A stretch of 14,017 bases of DNA from an uncultured Azospirillum sp. (GTDB lineage Bacteria > Pseudomonadota > Alphaproteobacteria > RF32 > CAG-239): the NCBI GenBank assembly GCA_947383875.1, contig CANDEX010000041.1, positions 1 to 14,017 on the forward strand, written 5' to 3'. The notes under the pieces were generated by a model. That model ran no database searches. It worked only from the letters and a program-made list of their open reading frames with translations, and was not told where the DNA came from. How positions within the stretch are numbered: the stretch's first letter is position 1; every line of letters begins with the position of its first letter. Below are positions 14,007-14,017 of this stretch, in pieces. A program made the position numbers and the translations under genes.

Positions 14007-14017
14007 TTACTCTCAAA
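13964..14017 (+). CDS. Start of a probable exported protein, partial
   Basis: An ATG with AAGGA eight bases upstream opens an 18-codon frame to the window edge: MKTLSKNILLKAFFITLK. A short basic start followed by hydrophobic residues looks like the beginning of a signal peptide. It follows the orphan gene by 49 bases and could be its partner, for example an immunity or export protein, but nothing visible shows that. Confidence 0.55.
   Translation, partial: MKTLSKNILLKAFFITLK

Overview
The window reads as an AT-rich chromosome segment of an alphaproteobacterium, probably an uncultured one. The grounds are an ATP12-type F1-ATPase assembly factor, a pseudouridine synthase sitting beside it, and a SPOR domain ending in the Cys/Cys pattern common in that class. 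A finer placement would be guesswork. Coding is dense, with short spacers and AAGG-type ribosome sites.

Layout. (1) 1-3687, minus strand: a compact four-gene operon, rluC-like pseudouridine synthase > AsmA-family protein > short ATP12-like protein > acylphosphatase (cut by the window edge). (2) 3688-4085: a spacer holding a palindrome, strong hairpins and one of two copies of a 37-bp direct repeat; the other copy supplies the last codons of rarA. (3) 4086-5399, minus: rarA, an AAA+ replication/recombination ATPase. (4) 5459-9118, minus: a near-consensus promoter followed by a pentapeptide-repeat protein and a divergent VirD4/TraG-like coupling ATPase. (5) 9129-10901, minus: a lipoprotein that looks like a TolC-type outer membrane factor with a C-terminal SPOR (peptidoglycan-binding) domain. 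(6) 10902-11061: a divergent regulatory region with 10-bp-phased TGTAACAT repeats. (7) 11062-13165, plus: a Gfo/Idh/MocA oxidoreductase and truA; truA carries an in-frame insertion of about 89 codons built from repeated palindromic elements. (8) 13166-14017, plus: more AT-rich DNA with a possible small RNA, an orphan 175-residue protein whose C-terminal half resembles a domain of Rhs-type proteins, and the start of an exported protein.

Working together. The first operon mixes ribosomal RNA modification, envelope maintenance and ATP synthase assembly, as is common for housekeeping clusters. The most unusual block is 5459-10901: an inner-membrane coupling-type ATPase with altered signature motifs, a pentapeptide/coiled-coil partner, and an outer-membrane TolC-like/SPOR lipoprotein. 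Together they could form, or feed, an envelope-spanning export machine, but that link is inference from adjacency. The second theme is short palindromic repeats invading coding sequence (truA, possibly the end of rarA), resembling in style the Rickettsia palindromic elements.
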